A stretch of DNA of 64,000 bases from Microbacterium sp. zg-B96 (GTDB lineage: Bacteria > Actinomycetota > Actinomycetes > Actinomycetales > Microbacteriaceae): positions 620,001 to 684,000 of the forward strand of contig NZ_CP126738.1 of NCBI RefSeq assembly GCF_030246865.1, in the 5' to 3' direction. The position numbers and the translations under genes were made by a program. Shown piece after piece: positions 8,548-17,394 of the stretch; the stretch's first letter is position 1; every line of letters starts with the position of its first letter. Under the pieces are notes generated by a model. It saw only the letters and a program-made list of their open reading frames with translations. It had not been told where the DNA came from and did not search any database.

Positions 8548-9588
8548 ATGGACGAACCGATCATCGATGCGGTGGGGCTGACAAAGAAGTTCACCGTCAA
8601 GAAGAAGACCGTCGAGGCGGTCACCGACCTCACGTTCCAGGTCGCCGTGGGCGAGTTGGTGGCGTTCCTGGGTCCCAACGGCGCGGGGAAATCGACGAGC
8701 CTGCGCATGCTCACCACTCTCCTGCCGCTGACGGTGGGCGCCGCCCGGGTCGTCGGGCACGACATCGCGACGGATGCCGGTGCCGTGCGTGCCCGCATCG
8801 GCTACGTCGGGCAGCTCAACAGCGGCAGCTACGCGCAGCGGGTGCGCGACGAGCTGATCAGCCAGGGCGCGTTCTACGGCATGGCACGCGCGGCCTCGCG
8901 GGTGCGGGCGGACGAACTCATCGAGTCGCTGGATCTCGCCTCGTTCGCCACACGTTCCGTGCAGCAGCTCAGCGGCGGCCAGCGACGGCGGCTCGATATC
9001 GCCCTCGGACTCATGCACGCGCCCCCGCTGCTGTTCCTGGACGAGCCGTCCACGGGGCTCGACCCGCAGAGCCGCGCCAACCTGTGGCAGCACATCATCG
9101 ATCTGCGCGCCCAGCACGGCACGACGGTGTTCCTCACGACCCACTACCTCGAAGAAGCCGACCGCTACGCCGAACGGGTCATGGTGATGGACCGGGGGCG
9201 GGTGATCGCCGATGACACCGCGAGTGCGCTGAAGGCGACGCTGGCCGGTGACGTCATCACGCTCGGGTTCGCTGACCCGGCAGACGCCGTTCGCGCCGTC
9301 GCGGTGGTGCAGGCGCTGACCGATCGCGTGGTGCGGCGCGAAGGCGCGGCATCCGTGGCCCTCACCGCGCCCGACGGCGAGCGGCTGCTGCCCCGGGCGG
9401 TGCGCGCGCTGGATGCCGCCGGAGTCGTCGTGCAGCGCGCCACCGGCGTGCCGCCGACCCTCGATGACGTCTTCCTCGTGCTCACCGGACGGACGCTGCG
9501 CGAAGCGGGCGAGGGCGAACCGGTCGAACCGGTCGAACAAGGGTCGGATGCCGCCGATGCGGCACAGCAGACGGGAGCAGTCCGATGA
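8548..9588 (+). CDS. DrrA-type ABC transporter ATP-binding protein
   Basis: A 346-residue exporter ATPase of the daunorubicin-resistance family. Walker A is GPNGAGKST, the signature LSGGQRRRLDIALGL, Walker B LLFLDEPSTGLDPQSR and the switch LTTHYLEEADRYAERV. The DrrA-type C-terminal domain (about residues 230-320) follows, with the conserved PPTLDDVFLVLTGR end. The final acidic tail (EPVEPVEQGSDAADA) is low-complexity. The ATG at 8548 is 6 nt behind a TACCGT -10 box. Its stop overlaps the permease ATG. Family knowledge suggests export of a drug or lipid-like molecule. Confidence 0.92.
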   Translation: MDEPIIDAVGLTKKFTVKKKTVEAVTDLTFQVAVGELVAFLGPNGAGKSTSLRMLTTLLPLTVGAARVVGHDIATDAGAVRARIGYVGQLNSGSYAQRVRDELISQGAFYGMARAASRVRADELIESLDLASFATRSVQQLSGGQRRRLDIALGLMHAPPLLFLDEPSTGLDPQSRANLWQHIIDLRAQHGTTVFLTTHYLEEADRYAERVMVMDRGRVIADDTASALKATLAGDVITLGFADPADAVRAVAVVQALTDRVVRREGAASVALTAPDGERLLPRAVRALDAAGVVVQRATGVPPTLDDVFLVLTGRTLREAGEGEPVEPVEQGSDAADAAQQTGAVR

Positions 9589-10364
9589 CCACCACACAGC
9601 AGTTCGTGCGTGCGAACCCCGCCCGCGACACCTGGAACGTGCTCACGCGGGAGTTGCGGCCGATCGTGCGCGACCCGTTCTCGCTCATCTTCAGCCTGCT
9701 GCAGCCGCTGGTGTTCCTCGGGCTGTTCGCCCCGCTGCTGGCGGGAGCCGCCGGCGGCGACGTCGCCGAGACGCTGCGGTGGTTCGTGCCGGGGGTGCTG
9801 GTGATGATCGTGCTGTTCGGGACCGGCGCCACCGGCTCCAACCTGCAGTACGAGATGATGACCGGCTCCCACGAGCGCACTCTGGTCGCCCCGCTGTCGC
9901 GGTCGGCGCTGCTGGTGGGCCGGGCGCTCAAGGAGATCGCCCCGATCGTGGTGCAGGCGATCATCATCGTGCTGATCGCCTGGCCGTTCGGCTTTCGCGT
10001 GGATCCGGCGGGCCTGGTGGTCGGGCTGGCGCTGCTGGCGGTGTTCGGGGTGGGGCTCGGTGCGCTGTCCTACTCCCTCGCGCTGGCGACGAAAGAACGC
10101 GAGTGGCTGTTCTGGGGAGTGCAGCAGTCGCTGATCTTCCCGCTGCTCATCCTGTCGGGCATGCTGCTGCCGCTGGATGACGGCCCGGCGTGGATGCGGG
10201 TGGTCGCCGCGGTGAACCCGGTCAACTGGGTCGTGCAGGCCGAGAGGGCACTGCTGTCGGGCGACTTCGATGCCCCGGCGGTGCTGTGGGGCTGGATCGC
10301 GGGGCTCGCGGTCGCCCTTGTGGGACTCGTGGTCGGCGTGCGGGCGATGCGCCGATCCAGCTGA
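9585..10364 (+). CDS. DrrB-type ABC-2 exporter permease
   Basis: A 259-residue permease with six hydrophobic helices. ABC-2 features are RELRPIVRDPFSLIFSLLQPLVFL at the N-terminus and LIFPLLILSGMLLPLDDGPAWMRVVAAVNPVNWVVQAERALL near the C-terminus, here quoted in part as ILSGMLLPLDDGPAWM. It pairs with the DrrA-like ATPase through a 4-bp ATGA overlap. Expression is probably governed by the divergent WYL regulator. A strong hairpin terminator follows. Confidence 0.9.
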   Translation: MTTTQQFVRANPARDTWNVLTRELRPIVRDPFSLIFSLLQPLVFLGLFAPLLAGAAGGDVAETLRWFVPGVLVMIVLFGTGATGSNLQYEMMTGSHERTLVAPLSRSALLVGRALKEIAPIVVQAIIIVLIAWPFGFRVDPAGLVVGLALLAVFGVGLGALSYSLALATKEREWLFWGVQQSLIFPLLILSGMLLPLDDGPAWMRVVAAVNPVNWVVQAERALLSGDFDAPAVLWGWIAGLAVALVGLVVGVRAMRRSS

Positions 10365-10368
10365 GCGG

Positions 10369-10402
10369 ATGCCGCCGACGGTGCAACGACCGTCGGCGGC
10401 AT
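10369..10402. terminator. Bidirectional hairpin terminator
   Basis: Perfect 14-bp stem atgccgccgacggt (10369-10382), loop gcaacg, accgtcggcggcat (10389-10402). It starts 5 bp after the permease stop and ends 7 bp from the stop of the convergent M23 gene. Confidence 0.85.
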
Positions 10403-10408
10403 GCTCGG

Positions 10409-11254
10409 CTAGGCGCCGTTGGCGACCAGCCAGCTCTCGCCGTTGACGTACCCGTTGTTGACCTGGACTTCGAGGTGCAGGTGCGCCCCGAAGGCGCGGC
10501 CGGTGGAACCGACCTGACCGATGACCTGGCCGGCGGCGACGCGGTCGCCCACCTGCACGGTGCGGGTGCCGTAGGTCATGTGGGCGTAGAGGCTCGTGAC
10601 ACTGGTGCCGTTGATGTTGTGGGCGACCTTGACGTAGACGCCCCAACCCGGTCCGCTCTCGGACGACTCGATGACGACGCCGTCCGCGATGGACGAGATG
10701 GGGGTGCCGGCACCGACCATGTAGTCCACGCCCTTGTGGCCGGCATACGGTGTGCCGAAGTTGTTGAAGTACGGCAGCGGCCGCACCACGCCACCGCCCA
10801 CCGGCAGTGCCGAGGCGACGGAGGAGAGCTGGCCGTTCGTGATCGCGGCAGCCAGGCGTGCGCGCTCCTGCTCGGCCCTGGCTGCCTCGATGCTGGCGAG
10901 CTCCTCCGGCGTCGTGGCCGCGTAGGACGCGCGGTTCAGGGTGATGCCATCGGTCGCCGAGGCGACGACGAGCGACTGCACCTGTGCGGCGGGCGCCTCC
11001 GCCGCGACAGCCGCGGGCGTCTGAGCCGCACCCGCCGCGGCGGGCTGGGCCGCGGTCGGCTGGGCCGCGGTCGAACCCTCGACCGGGGTCAGTGCCATGG
11101 CGGGCAGCGCGGAGGTGCCGGCGAGGCTGACGACCACGGCGATCGCGAAGGCGCCTCGCGCGTTGTGCCTCGGATTGTCCGGACGCACCGCCGTTCGGGC
11201 GGTCAGTCGGGCGAAGCGGCGCGAAGGCGTGGCAGGGGTGGGGTGCTGAGTCAA
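10409..11254 (-). CDS. Exported M23-family peptidase (LytM domain)
   Basis: A 281-residue secreted peptidase that should cleave peptide cross-links in peptidoglycan. A basic N-terminus and hydrophobic stretch (ARGAFAIAVVVSLAGTSA, then LPAMA) form a signal peptide or anchor. An Ala/Pro/Gln-rich linker and a short charged helix (EELASIEAARAEQERARL) precede the LytM domain, about residues 155-275. Zinc ligands are the H and D of HKGVDYMVGAGTP and the last His of AHLHLEV, so it appears catalytically intact. The start is taken as TTG 11254, 4 nt behind GAGGA; no ATG or GTG lies before the signal peptide at a better place. A related M23 gene sits between uvrD1 and sucC in Mycobacterium, so this gene may be native to the pcrA-suc neighbourhood. 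Confidence 0.85.
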   Translation of the reverse strand: MTQHPTPATPSRRFARLTARTAVRPDNPRHNARGAFAIAVVVSLAGTSALPAMALTPVEGSTAAQPTAAQPAAAGAAQTPAAVAAEAPAAQVQSLVVASATDGITLNRASYAATTPEELASIEAARAEQERARLAAAITNGQLSSVASALPVGGGVVRPLPYFNNFGTPYAGHKGVDYMVGAGTPISSIADGVVIESSESGPGWGVYVKVAHNINGTSVTSLYAHMTYGTRTVQVGDRVAAGQVIGQVGSTGRAFGAHLHLEVQVNNGYVNGESWLVANGA

Positions 11255-11476
11255 AGGTTCCTCTGGGCTCGATGAGCCCTCGGGTCGGCGCCGTCGGGTC
11301 GGCGGGTTTTGTGTCGCTGCCGGTTCGCTGGCTGCGACGTCGTTGGTAACGATCCTGTCACGGTCAACCTGGACGGAGCCTCCACGCGTGCACGCATAGT
11401 CGCGCCACCGCCCATCGTCAACCGGGTGCGCATCATCGCCCGGGAACCGAAGCTGGGTCCAGAGAAGGGAGCACCG

Positions 11477-11626
11477 ATGAGCAGCAACGTGCCCGATGAC
11501 GAGCGTCCGATCGACCCCGAGGCCGATCTTCCGCCGGAGCCGGTCCAAGACGATGACCGTCTCGTCCCGCTCGATGACGAAGGGAACGTGATCGAGGGTC
11601 GCTCCGCGAGCCCCGACGACGAGTAA
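11477..11626 (+). CDS. Small acidic protein, 49 residues, unknown function
   Basis: Not recognised. A 49-residue, strongly acidic protein beginning [20 protein letters not shown] with Asp, Glu and Pro making up over half of it; no hydrophobic segment, so soluble and probably disordered. AGAAGGGAG lies 7 nt before the ATG, a good ribosome-binding site. The stop is 4 bp before the phosphoketolase ATG, which has no clear site of its own, so translation of the two is probably coupled. A 222-bp gap upstream holds the promoter. It may act as a leader peptide or simply be a small partner protein. Confidence 0.65.
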   Translation: MSSNVPDDERPIDPEADLPPEPVQDDDRLVPLDDEGNVIEGRSASPDDE

Positions 11627-11630
11627 CGGT

Positions 11631-14006
11631 ATGGGCATCGACACCCTCAGGATCGACGACGACACCGCCGCCGGGCTGGACCTGTGGTGGCGGGCGGCGA
11701 ACTACCTCTCGGTCGGCCAGATCTACCTGCTGGACAACCCGTTGCTGCGCGAGCAGCTGACCCCCGAACACGTCAAACCGCGCCTGCTCGGACACTTCGG
11801 CACCGCGCCCGGGCTCAACCTGATCTACGCCCACCTGAACCGCGCGATCATCGACCGCGCCCTCGATGTGGTCTACATCGCCGGCCCCGGCCACGGCGGG
11901 CCCGCGATGGTCGCCAATGCGTGGCTGGATGGCACCTACAGCGAACTCTTCCCCGCCGTCGCACGTGACGAGCAGGGTCTGGCCGCGCTCATGCGCCAGT
12001 TCTCCTTCCCTGGCGGCATCCCGAGTCACGCCGCCCCCGAGACGCCCGGGTCGATGCACGAGGGCGGGGAGCTCGGCTACTCGCTCAGCCACGCCTACGG
12101 CGCCGCGTTCGACAACCCCGGCCTGACGGTGGCGTGCGTCATCGGCGACGGCGAGGCCGAGACCGGGGCGCTTGCCACTGCGTGGCACGGCAACAAGTTC
12201 CTCAACCCGGTGACCGACGGCACGGTGCTGCCGATCCTGCATCTGAACGGCTGGAAGATCGCCAACCCCACGGTGCTCGCGCGCATCCCGCAGGACGAGC
12301 TGCTCTCGCTGCTGCGCGGCTACGGGCACGACCCCCTGCTGGCGAGCTTCGCCGTCGACGACGACCCGCTCGAGGTGCACCGCACGTTCGCCGCCGTCGT
12401 CGACGAAGCCCTCGACCGCATCGACCGCATCCGCGCCGCCGCTCGCGCCGGAGACCTGCGGCGCCCTCGTTGGCCGATGATCGTCCTGCGCTCACCCAAG
12501 GGGTGGACCGGACCGGCGGTCGTTGACGGCGAGCCCGTCGAAGGCACGTGGCGCTCCCACCAGGTGCCGGTATCGGGGGCGCGCGAGAACGAGGCGCACC
12601 TGCAGGTGCTGGCGCAGTGGCTGCGGTCGTACCGCCCGGAGGAGCTGTTCGGCCCGACGGGGGAGCCGCGCGCGGAGATCACCGCCCTGGCTCCGCCGCC
12701 GCAGCGCCGCATGAGCGCGTCACGGCACGTGCACAACGGCGTGGTGCGGCCGCTGGATCTCCCCGACTTCCGCTCGTTCCAGGTGCCGGTCACCCAGCAC
12801 GGCGGCGCGGACGAGGAGAGCACCGCCGTGCTCGGCCGCTTCTTCGCGGAGGTCATGCGTCGCAATCCCGAGGACTTCCGCCTCTTCGGTCCCGACGAGA
12901 TCGCCTCCAACCGGCTGGCCCCCGCCGTGTACGACGTCACCGCCAAGCAGTGGATGGCCGCGACCGAGGACGTCGACCGTGACCTCGCCCCCGCCGGCCG
13001 GGCGATGGAGGTGCTCAGCGAGCACCAGTGCCAGGGGTGGCTCGAGGGCTACCTGCTCACCGGCCGGCACGGTGTCTTCACCTCCTACGAGGCGTTCGTG
13101 CACGTGGTCGATTCGATGTTCAACCAGCATGCCAAGTGGCTCCAGTCCAGTGCCGGCATCCCGTGGCGCTCGCCGATTGCGAGCCTGAACTACCTGCTTT
13201 CCAGCCACGTCTGGAGACAGGATCACAACGGGTTCTCCCACCAGGACCCCGGGTTCCTGGACGTCGTGATGAACAAGAGCCCCGACGTGGTACGGGTGTA
13301 CCTGCCATTCGATGCGAACACGCTGCTGGCCACCTACGACCGCTGCCTGCGCTCGCGGGATCTCGTCAACGTCGTGGTCGCCGGCAAACAGCCCGAACCG
13401 CAGTGGCTGGCAATGGACGACGCCATCGCCCATGTGGAACGAGGCGCCGGTGTCCTGGAGTGGGCCGGCAGCGAGACCGCGGGCCAGAGCGTCGACGTCG
13501 TGCTCGCCTGCGCGGGCGACGTGCCGACGATCGAGACGATCGCGGCGGCGTCGCTGCTGCGCGAGCACATCCCCGACCTGCGGGTGCGCGTGGTCAACGT
13601 GGTGGATCTCGGCCGGCTCCAGCCCGATACGGTGCATCCGCACGGCATGACCGACGACGACTTCGACGCGCTGTTCACCGCCGACCGCCCCATCGTCTTC
13701 GCCTTCCACGGGTACCCGTGGCTCGTGCACCGGCTGACCTACCGGCGCCGGGGGCACGACAACCTGCATGTGCGCGGGTTCCTCGAGCGGGGCACCACCA
13801 CGACGCCCTTCGACATGCTGATGATGAACGACCTCGATCGGTACCACCTGGTGATGGACGTCATCGACCGCGTGCCGGGACTGGCCGATCGCTGCGGCGA
13901 CGTGCGGCAGCGGATGCAGGACCTGCGGGATGCCGCGCGCAGCCACACCCGCGAGACCGGCGAGGACGTCGCCTGGGTGCGGGACTGGCGCTGGTCGCCG
14001 CAGTGA
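11631..14006 (+). CDS. xfp: Xylulose-5-phosphate/fructose-6-phosphate phosphoketolase
   Basis: A 791-residue thiamine diphosphate enzyme that splits xylulose 5-phosphate (and often fructose 6-phosphate) with phosphate into acetyl phosphate and a shorter aldose phosphate. Full family length. Visible hallmarks are [35 protein letters not shown], the cofactor motif [10 protein letters not shown], and in the second half [11 protein letters not shown] and FSHQDPGF. The C-terminal third has the transketolase-like fold ending VRDWRWSPQ. The gene is coupled to the small acidic gene upstream and followed by an FUSC-family gene. No acetate kinase is nearby, so its product must be handled elsewhere on the chromosome. 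Confidence 0.96.
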   Translation: MGIDTLRIDDDTAAGLDLWWRAANYLSVGQIYLLDNPLLREQLTPEHVKPRLLGHFGTAPGLNLIYAHLNRAIIDRALDVVYIAGPGHGGPAMVANAWLDGTYSELFPAVARDEQGLAALMRQFSFPGGIPSHAAPETPGSMHEGGELGYSLSHAYGAAFDNPGLTVACVIGDGEAETGALATAWHGNKFLNPVTDGTVLPILHLNGWKIANPTVLARIPQDELLSLLRGYGHDPLLASFAVDDDPLEVHRTFAAVVDEALDRIDRIRAAARAGDLRRPRWPMIVLRSPKGWTGPAVVDGEPVEGTWRSHQVPVSGARENEAHLQVLAQWLRSYRPEELFGPTGEPRAEITALAPPPQRRMSASRHVHNGVVRPLDLPDFRSFQVPVTQHGGADEESTAVLGRFFAEVMRRNPEDFRLFGPDEIASNRLAPAVYDVTAKQWMAATEDVDRDLAPAGRAMEVLSEHQCQGWLEGYLLTGRHGVFTSYEAFVHVVDSMFNQHAKWLQSSAGIPWRSPIASLNYLLSSHVWRQDHNGFSHQDPGFLDVVMNKSPDVVRVYLPFDANTLLATYDRCLRSRDLVNVVVAGKQPEPQWLAMDDAIAHVERGAGVLEWAGSETAGQSVDVVLACAGDVPTIETIAAASLLREHIPDLRVRVVNVVDLGRLQPDTVHPHGMTDDDFDALFTADRPIVFAFHGYPWLVHRLTYRRRGHDNLHVRGFLERGTTTTPFDMLMMNDLDRYHLVMDVIDRVPGLADRCGDVRQRMQDLRDAARSHTRETGEDVAWVRDWRWSPQ

Positions 14007-14074
14007 GCCGGCCGCGCTCCTCCGGCCGCCGCGCGTCGCTGGCATCCTCCGTCCGATCCGCCGGTGGCGAAGTC

Positions 14075-15088
14075 ATGGCACTGTCGCGCCTCGTGCTGGC
14101 AGCCAAGACCGCCGTCGCCGCGGCGGTGGCCTGGTATCTCGCGCCCTTCGTGCCGTTCGCCGACGCGGACTACTCCTACTACGCGCCGATGGGTGTGCTG
14201 GTGAGCATGTACCCGACCGTCGCCGACTCGGCCCGTGCCGGGCTGCAGGCGCTCGTCGGACTTGCCATCGGCATCGTGCTGGGCTTCGGCGGGCTGGCCG
14301 TGGTCGGTGCGGGTGCGCCGGGGGTCGTCGCCATCGCGATCGTCGTCGGTGTCGGCGTCGCGCTGGGCGGCATCCGGCGGCTGGGCGTCGGGCGCGACTG
14401 GATCGCCCTGGCCGGATTGTTCGTGCTGGTGCTCGGCGGCTCGAACGCCGACGCGTTCTCGACCTCGTACCTGGTCACCATGGCGTTCGGCGTGGCGGTC
14501 GGGATCACCGCCAACTACCTTCTGGTGCCGCCGCTGTATCTGCGCGAAGCGGGGGCGCAGCTGGCGACACTGCGCGAGCGGATCGCCGACACCCTCGATC
14601 AGATGGCGGCGGGGGTGGATGCCGGCGTTCTGAAGGACGACGACCTCGTGGCCGCCGCGGAGAACCTCGCGGCCCTGGCCGAGGTGGCGGCGGAGGGCGT
14701 GCAGCAGGCGAGCCGCAGCGGACGCGGAAACCCCCGAGGGCGGCGGCGGGCCGCGGAGCAGGCTCAGCTCGAGCGGGGCTGGCGGGCCCTGCAGCGCTCG
14801 GTGCTGCTGGCGCGCGAACTGGCGGACATCCTCATCCAGCATCCGGAGGTGTACGGCCAGCCGCGCAGCGACGACGGCGTGCTGTCCGCCGCACTGCGCG
14901 CCGTCGGCACGGCCATCTCGACCGTCGCCACGGGGGAGAACGCGGCTGCGCACCTGGCCGTCGCGACGGATGCGATCGACCGGTACGTCAGGGTCGGCGC
15001 CGACCCCGATGCCCCGCAGCCGAGCCCGGCGGTCACGGTCTCGGTCTGTCTGGGGCGCCTGGTACAGCTCGCGCGATCGCTGCTGTGA
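14075..15088 (+). CDS. FUSC-family membrane protein (aromatic acid exporter-like)
   Basis: A 337-residue protein with six N-terminal hydrophobic helices (about residues 5-160) and a long, mostly helical cytoplasmic C-terminus with Arg-rich and acidic patches. This is the half-FUSC layout of aromatic-acid-exporter-like proteins. The substrate is unknown. An in-frame GTG at 14003 overlaps the phosphoketolase stop and would add 24 Arg/Ser-rich residues; the ATG at 14075 is preferred because the helix bundle starts right after it, but neither has a strong ribosome-binding site. It is likely co-transcribed with the phosphoketolase. Confidence 0.78.
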   Translation: MALSRLVLAAKTAVAAAVAWYLAPFVPFADADYSYYAPMGVLVSMYPTVADSARAGLQALVGLAIGIVLGFGGLAVVGAGAPGVVAIAIVVGVGVALGGIRRLGVGRDWIALAGLFVLVLGGSNADAFSTSYLVTMAFGVAVGITANYLLVPPLYLREAGAQLATLRERIADTLDQMAAGVDAGVLKDDDLVAAAENLAALAEVAAEGVQQASRSGRGNPRGRRRAAEQAQLERGWRALQRSVLLARELADILIQHPEVYGQPRSDDGVLSAALRAVGTAISTVATGENAAAHLAVATDAIDRYVRVGADPDAPQPSPAVTVSVCLGRLVQLARSLL

Positions 15089-15117
15089 GGCGGCGCGAGA
15101 AGGAGCGGGTCACTCGC

Positions 15118-15151
15118 CGGTGCGGCCGACGGTGAAGCGCCGACCGCACCG
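15118..15151. terminator. Imperfect hairpin between convergent genes
   Basis: An 8-bp stem cggtgcgg (15118-15125) pairs with ccgcaccg (15144-15151), with further partial pairing inside. It lies 30 bp after the FUSC gene and 9 bp from the stop of the small minus-strand gene. Confidence 0.45.
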
Positions 15152-15159
15152 TGACGAGC

Positions 15160-15300
15160 TCAGACGGAGTCGTCCGCCTGCGGGTCGGGGTCGTCCCCTT
15201 CGGCCTGCGAGGGGTGCCCGATCGCGTCGTCCGTGCCCTCCGAGGGGCGGTCCGGGTCGTCGCCTTCGGCCTGACTGGGCCGCGAGATGTCACTGTCCAT
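15160..15300 (-). CDS. Small acidic protein with repeated SQAEGDDPD unit, 46 residues
   Basis: Not recognised. On the minus strand AAGGAGGAG lies 5 nt before an ATG that opens a 46-residue frame ending in TGA at 15162-15160. The protein starts MDSDISRPSQAEGDDPD and carries the nine-residue unit SQAEGDDPD twice, 29 residues apart in register, with Asp, Glu, Pro and Ser dominating. There is no hydrophobic stretch, so it should be soluble and disordered. It resembles the 49-residue acidic protein at 11477 in composition, and the two flank the phosphoketolase-FUSC pair. The strong ribosome-binding site is the main support for its being a gene. Confidence 0.6.
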   Translation of the reverse strand: MDSDISRPSQAEGDDPDRPSEGTDDAIGHPSQAEGDDPDPQADDSV

Positions 15301-15415
15301 GCTTCTCCTCCTTCGTGCTCGAGGTCTTCTCCCTCGACGCTAACGATCCGCAGCGCACGAGGCGAAGGGATTGACGCGCGGCAGACGCCGGGGTACCGCC
15401 CGGTCGGCCCGCGGC

Positions 15416-16174
15416 TCATGCCGTGCCCTCGCGCGCGGCGAGGGTGACCGCGGCGCGGATGCCCTCGGTCCAGGGCTCGCCATGTCCGGGGAGCACTGTG
15501 TTCGCGCCGGTCCCGGCGAGGGCTGTCAGGGCCGTGAGTGCCGAGTCCGGATCGGCCGTGGCCGCGTTGGCGACGATTCTGGGACCCGATGCGCCGGTGT
15601 AGGGGTCGAGCGTCACCAGCGCGTCGCCGGAGAGGAGGACGCCGGAGGCGGGCAGCAAGAACGCGCAGTGCCCGTCGGTGTGCCCGGGGGTGAAGACCGG
15701 CACCGGGGTGCCGGGGACATCCAGTGCACGCCCCGGCACGACGGTGCCCTCAGCCTCGACGCCCTTCACCGTGAGGGCGCCGGCTGCCGTCATGCGGGCG
15801 AGGATCGGGATGGCACGCGGATGCCGCAGCGGATACACCCAGCGGGGTGCCGCATGCCGGTACCGATACGGATGCCGCGCGAGGCGCCGGTCGCCCTCGT
15901 GCACGAAGTGCCGCACGGCGTGATCCTCCGCCAGCTGTCGCGACATGCCGACGTGGTCGAAGTGGCCGTGGGTCAGCAGCACGGCGTCGATGTCCGACGG
16001 CGTGGCATCCAGCGTCCGCAACAAGGAGACGAGATCCCGCCACATGCCGGGGAGCCCCGTGTCGACGAGAGTGAGGCCGTCGGCGCCGGCCAGCAGGTAG
16101 CAGTTCACCTGCGCGCGGGACAGCCGGTGCGCGCCGGGCGCGCATTCCTGCCAGGGCGTCGTGGGTGCGGTCAT
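15416..16174 (-). CDS. MBL-fold metallo-hydrolase
   Basis: A 252-residue metallo-beta-lactamase-fold hydrolase. The dinuclear metal motif THGHFDHVG is near residue 70, with further ligands in TPGHTDGH, SGDALVTLD and VLPGHGEP. The N-terminal LVDTGLPG strand is typical of glyoxalase-II/quorum-lactonase-like members. The substrate cannot be assigned. A weak -10 box (CAGGCT) lies 6 nt before the ATG, so the transcript may be leaderless. The gene is divergent from the iron-enzyme operon with 155 bp between starts. Confidence 0.88.
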   Translation of the reverse strand: MTAPTTPWQECAPGAHRLSRAQVNCYLLAGADGLTLVDTGLPGMWRDLVSLLRTLDATPSDIDAVLLTHGHFDHVGMSRQLAEDHAVRHFVHEGDRRLARHPYRYRHAAPRWVYPLRHPRAIPILARMTAAGALTVKGVEAEGTVVPGRALDVPGTPVPVFTPGHTDGHCAFLLPASGVLLSGDALVTLDPYTGASGPRIVANAATADPDSALTALTALAGTGANTVLPGHGEPWTEGIRAAVTLAAREGTA

Positions 16175-16329
16175 GTGGTCAGCCTGTGGGTCGCACCGCG
16201 CGCAGAGGAGGGTATTGCCGGGCGGTGCGGTGCGGTGATAGCGATCCAGCGCTGGCCCGTCAAGTCCGTGCAGGCGCCGGTTCTTCTTGGGACCCTTGAG
16301 CGGTCACATCTGCACAGACAGGACCCACC

Positions 16330-17394
16330 ATGACGCTCTACGCGCCCGCCGAGACCCACGCTCCGGTTCGACCCTCCGCCCGCGGCCCCCTCGGACGTGA
16401 GATCCTGGCGCTCCTCGAAGACGAGGCGCGCGACGCCTCGAGCGTCCGCACCCTCGCCGCACAGGCGGTGGCCGCCGCCGACGACATCGCCCGCGACGAC
16501 GATGTGCAGCTGAGCCTGTTCCTGCTGTACGCCCTGCATTACGGGTCGCTGGCGGACCTCCCCACGTCGCGTGAATGGGACGTCGACCTGCTCGCCGCGC
16601 GGCAGGTGCTGGAGGCCGCCTTCGAAGCCCAACTGCGCAGCGAGATCACCGTGCCCGCTGCCCCCGACCCCACGGCCGACGCCGTGGCTCGGCTGCTCTT
16701 CTCCTTCACCGCTCCCACGCCGGGCCCGAGCCTGGCGCGGTACGTCGCCAAGACGGCATCCGCTGAGCAGTTGCGGGAGTTCCTGATGCACCGCAGCGTC
16801 TACACGCTGCGCGAAGCCGACCCGCACTCGTGGGCGATTCCGCGGCTGACCGGCCGGGCGAAGGCCGCGCTCATGGAGATCCAGTTCGACGAGTACGGCA
16901 GCGGTGACGCGGGCCGGGCCCACGCCGGGATCTTCGCCCAGACCATGCGCGGCGCGGGGCTCGACGACACCTACGGCGTCTACGTCGACGCGGTGCCGGC
17001 GGTGACCCTCGCCTCGCTCAACATGATGTCGATGTTCGGGCTCAACCGCCGACTGCGCGGCGCGATCGTCGGCCATCTTGCGGCGTTCGAGATGACCTCG
17101 TCGATCCCGAACAAGCACTACGGCGACGGCTTCCGCCGCAACGGCTTCGACACCGATGTCACCTGGTACTTCGACGAGCACGTCGAAGCGGATGCCGTGC
17201 ACGAGCAGATCGCCGGGCGCGACATGGCCGGGGCGCTCGCCGAGGACGAGCCCGAGCTGCTCGGCGACATTCTCTTCGGCGCCGCAGCGTGCCTGGCCGT
17301 GGACGGCTGGGCGGGCGATCACATCCTTCAGGCGTGGCAGCAGGACCGCAGCGCCGTTCGGGAGGGCTGGGAACAGCACCGTGTCGCATCCTGA
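16330..17394 (+). CDS. Heme-oxygenase-like iron-containing redox enzyme
   Basis: A 354-residue, mainly helical protein of the iron-containing redox enzyme family (heme-oxygenase-like diiron fold). Visible conserved pieces are LHYGSLADLPTSREWDVDLL, quoted in part as ADLPTSREWDVD, then MEIQFDEYGSGDAGRAHAGI, SSIPNKHYGDGFRRNG and the metal-site-like FDEHVEADAVHE. E/D-H pairs in the last two parts fit a diiron carboxylate centre, but the ligands are inferred. Reactions of the family vary and none can be assigned. The 3' end overlaps the glycosyltransferase gene by 14 bp. The three genes to 18567 form one operon. Confidence 0.85.
   Translation: MTLYAPAETHAPVRPSARGPLGREILALLEDEARDASSVRTLAAQAVAAADDIARDDDVQLSLFLLYALHYGSLADLPTSREWDVDLLAARQVLEAAFEAQLRSEITVPAAPDPTADAVARLLFSFTAPTPGPSLARYVAKTASAEQLREFLMHRSVYTLREADPHSWAIPRLTGRAKAALMEIQFDEYGSGDAGRAHAGIFAQTMRGAGLDDTYGVYVDAVPAVTLASLNMMSMFGLNRRLRGAIVGHLAAFEMTSSIPNKHYGDGFRRNGFDTDVTWYFDEHVEADAVHEQIAGRDMAGALAEDEPELLGDILFGAAACLAVDGWAGDHILQAWQQDRSAVREGWEQHRVAS

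Noticed and set aside
10409-11665. 418-residue version of the M23 peptidase starting near 11665
   Set aside because: It would read antisense through the small acidic gene and place the signal peptide 160 residues inside; the TTG at 11254 with GAGGA upstream fits a secreted protein.
14003-14074. GTG 14003 as start of the FUSC gene
   Set aside because: Possible because of its overlap with the phosphoketolase stop, but it adds only Arg/Ser-rich residues before the first helix; kept as an alternative, not the call.
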